Origin: Flavobacteriaceae bacterium
GTDB taxonomy: Bacteria > Bacteroidota > Bacteroidia > Flavobacteriales > Flavobacteriaceae
Length of the DNA stretch: 64,000 bases
Assembly: GCA_004762155.1 (NCBI GenBank)
Contig: SIHP01000011.1
Coordinates: 62,001 to 126,000 of the forward strand
Reading direction: 5' to 3'
Both the position numbers and the translations under genes were made by a program. Numbering within the stretch: position 1 is the first letter of the stretch; each line of letters starts with the position of its first letter. The notes below the pieces were generated by a model. The model was given only the letters and a program-made list of their open reading frames with translations, ran no database searches and was not told the origin of the DNA. Of the stretch, positions 62,502 through 64,000 are shown one piece after another.

Positions 62502-62864
62502 ATGGAAATAGCAATTATAGCACATGATGGTAAAAAAGCAGAAATGGTTCAGTTTTTAAATGAACACTCTGAGATCTTGCATCAAAAAAATGTAACATTA
62601 ATATCAACAGGAACTACAGGTTCTAAAGCAGAAAAAGCAGGTTTTAAGGTGACTAAATTTTTATCAGGCCCTTATGGAGGAGATGCACAAATAGCAACAA
62701 GAGTTGCTGAAGGCTTTTGTAAAATGGTATTCTTTTTTAGAGATCCGCTAGCAAAACACCCACATGAGCCAGATATTTTTATGTTAATGCGTTTATGTGA
62801 TGTTCATGATGTTCCTTTGGCTACAAATCCAGCGACAGCTGAATTGTTAATAAAAGCATTATAA
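62502..62864 (+). CDS. mgsA: Methylglyoxal synthase
   Basis: 120 residues. HDGKKAEMVQF near 8, ISTGTTGSKAEKAG near 35, GPYGGDAQIATRVAEG around 57 (the E. coli equivalent is GGDQQ) and FFFRDPLAKHPHEPDIFMLMRLCDVHDVPLATNPATAELL (within 77-117) line up with the family, including the catalytic Asp residues. It converts dihydroxyacetone phosphate to methylglyoxal, a phosphate-starvation bypass of lower glycolysis. Next to pfkA-gapA but behind a terminator. Confidence 0.9.
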   Translation: MEIAIIAHDGKKAEMVQFLNEHSEILHQKNVTLISTGTTGSKAEKAGFKVTKFLSGPYGGDAQIATRVAEGFCKMVFFFRDPLAKHPHEPDIFMLMRLCDVHDVPLATNPATAELLIKAL

Positions 62865-62903
62865 AAAAACGGAAAACTTAATAAATAAGTTTTCCGTTTT
62901 TTT
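62863..62903. terminator. Bidirectional terminator between mgsA and the RidA gene
   Basis: An 18-base perfect stem (arms at 62863-62880 and 62886-62903, core ACGGAAAACTTA) with a 5-base loop, flanked by A and T runs for both convergent genes. Confidence 0.92.
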
Positions 62904-62923
62904 ATAATGCTTTTTTAGGTCTG

Positions 62924-63307
62924 TTACTTAATTGCAATAGCACTAATTTCTACATTAACAAATTTAGGCAGGTTAGCGACTTCAACTGTTTCTCTAGCGG
63001 GCGCTGTAGCTTCGTCAAAATAATTACCATAAATTTCATTAATAGCGCCAAAGTTATTCATGTCTGATATGAAAATAGAAGTTTTTATAACATTTTCAAA
63101 AGTCATTTCAGCAGCAGCTAAAACAGCCTTTAAGTTTTCCATAACTTGAGTTGTTTCTATAGCAATAGTATCTAAAACTAAATCTCCTGTTGCTGGGTTA
63201 ATTGCAATTTGACCAGATGTATATAATGTGTTTCCTGTTAATACAGCTTGGTTATATGGTCCAATAGGAGCTGGTGCGTCAGTTGTTTTAATGATGATTT
63301 TTTCCAT
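62924..63307 (-). CDS. ridA: RidA family reactive enamine/imine deaminase
   Basis: 127 residues. Conserved blocks are TTDAPAPIGPYNQAVLTGNTLYTSGQI (within 7-33), NPATGDLV, TQVMENLKAVLAAAEMTFENVIKTSIFISDMNNF (within 53-86) and APARETVEVANLPKFVNVEISAIAI near 102, the Arg at ARETV being the catalytic guanidinium. It hydrolyses 2-aminoacrylate formed by PLP enzymes. It lies 27 bases after an LptD-like gene on the same strand, a linkage known in flavobacteria. Confidence 0.94.
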   Translation of the reverse strand: MEKIIIKTTDAPAPIGPYNQAVLTGNTLYTSGQIAINPATGDLVLDTIAIETTQVMENLKAVLAAAEMTFENVIKTSIFISDMNNFGAINEIYGNYFDEATAPARETVEVANLPKFVNVEISAIAIK

Positions 63308-63334
63308 TATTATTATGTTGTTTGTATTGATTTT

Positions 63335-64000
63335 CTAAAAAAGTACTCTATCAGCAGGTTTGGTTTTATCCCATTTTAAATCACTTAGCATAGATGATTT
63401 AACACCGATAAAAAAACTATATGATGTGTTGGTTCCAAAAGGAATCCAATTAAAATTAAAACGCCAACTATCTAAATCTCTAGAGAAATTTAAACGAGTA
63501 TAAGAAAATGACCCTTCATCTATATCATATCCAGAGGAAAAACCAACTCCCCATTTGGGAGTTAATTCAATATTACCACTAAAACCTAATGTTTGAGATT
63601 GAATTCCAGACGTACTATAACCATCATTAGAGTAGCTAGATGAATAAACGAAACTAATATCCCATGGGACACTTGCATGGTAGAGTTTAGCCGTTTTTTC
63701 AGTAGATTCTTCGTTTGTATTAGAGTTTCTATTATTAGGGTTAATAACAGCGCCTAAAACATCGGGAGGTGCTGCATTACTGTTGTTTTGATTGTTTTTA
63801 GCTTTACCTTCTTCAGTAAAATCTTTGCTAGAAATACTATAGTTAGCAGTTAAACTGGCACTTTCTAGCCTGAAAATATCAGAATTAAATTTGTCAATAG
63901 TAACACCTTCAGAAGTTACTTGGTAAGGGTCTAAACTACCAGAAAGGTTAACAGCAAGCTTGTTGTTAAATAGTCTTGTACCTGTAGAGAAAGTCACATT
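63335..64000 (-). CDS. Outer-membrane beta-barrel protein, LptD-like (3' end only)
   Basis: About 220 C-terminal residues; the gene continues beyond the right edge of the window, and the first visible Met is internal. The sequence alternates polar and hydrophobic residues as in barrel strands: TLGFSGNIELTPKWGVGFSSGYDIDEGSFSYTRLNFSRDLDSWRFNFNWIP (within 137-188), an Asn-rich periplasmic or surface loop near 70-90, and the end GVKSSMLSDLKWDKTKPADRVLF. Size class, strand style and position before ridA match the flavobacterial putative LPS-assembly protein LptD, which inserts lipopolysaccharide into the outer leaflet. Because the N-terminus is missing, the family call is tentative. Confidence 0.6.
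   Translation of the reverse strand, partial: NVTFSTGTRLFNNKLAVNLSGSLDPYQVTSEGVTIDKFNSDIFRLESASLTANYSISSKDFTEEGKAKNNQNNSNAAPPDVLGAVINPNNRNSNTNEESTEKTAKLYHASVPWDISFVYSSSYSNDGYSTSGIQSQTLGFSGNIELTPKWGVGFSSGYDIDEGSFSYTRLNFSRDLDSWRFNFNWIPFGTNTSYSFFIGVKSSMLSDLKWDKTKPADRVLF

Noticed and set aside
1..64000. Mobile elements, prophage, CRISPR, rRNA and tRNA
   Set aside because: No transposase or integrase reading frame, no regular spaced repeats, and no clover-leaf or rRNA-like stretches were seen by eye in the gene-free gaps.

Overview
The window is a compact, very AT-rich stretch of a Bacteroidetes chromosome, most probably from a marine member of the Flavobacteriaceae (Tenacibaculum or Polaribacter-like; the genus is inference). 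The signs are TonB receptor/DUF4249 lipoprotein pairs, promoters of the Bacteroidetes type (TTG, about 20 bases, TAnnTTTG), few Shine-Dalgarno sites, a SigZ-type sigma factor, DUF2853, and a 6S-like RNA between zapA and rny. No rRNA, tRNA, CRISPR array, transposase or phage gene was seen.

Layout. 1-4044 (minus): a four-gene run of an adenylate-forming ligase (cut by the window edge), a family-2 glycosyltransferase, an ATP-grasp-like ligase and an all-helical protein resembling haem-oxygenase-like di-iron enzymes. This is an unassigned small-molecule pathway and the best candidate for an undescribed biosynthetic system. 4504-11825 (minus): a DsbA-type oxidoreductase, a peroxiredoxin, and a tripartite RND efflux operon. 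12179-20641: CDGSH protein, small lipoprotein, a decayed gene, TlpA-like thioredoxin, MarC, RecQ, J-domain protein, an ECF sigma factor with an overlapping membrane partner, and a secreted protein. 20827-22425: a TPR-sensor histidine kinase without an adjacent regulator.

22513-29973 (plus): a 12-gene run headed by a GbsR/MarR-type regulator. It holds four small membrane proteins, a DCC-family thiol oxidoreductase, a TIGR01777 epimerase, an SRPBCC protein, a DoxX-like protein, two DUF2071 proteins and a methyltransferase. An 18-base dyad occurs three times here, before the regulator and at two internal gene starts, so it is probably a local regulon operator or leader element.

30000-42955: FKBP lipoprotein, two secreted proteins of unknown role, and two divergent TonB-receptor/DUF4249 loci. 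Between the loci lies a 22-codon relic of the 3' end of the secreted-protein gene at 31124. 43081-44189 (minus): DUF3703 protein, a 34-residue metallothionein-like peptide too short for usual gene finding, and a SigZ-like sigma factor with a Cys-rich tail, suggesting a metal or thiol response. 44238-49639: acetyltransferase, membrane protein, TonB receptor, M23 peptidase.

49789-64000 is mostly housekeeping: zapB-like and zapA genes, 6S-like RNA, RNase Y, YaaA, SanA-type protein, DoxX with a Crp-family regulator, L-serine dehydratase, DUF2853, a TPR protein, a sodium:solute symporter, the glycolytic set pfkA-gapA-mgsA, RidA, and the 3' end of an LptD-like outer-membrane protein cut by the window edge. 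Several gene starts were moved inward because upstream codons fall in a promoter, a terminator, an inverted repeat or an RNA gene.
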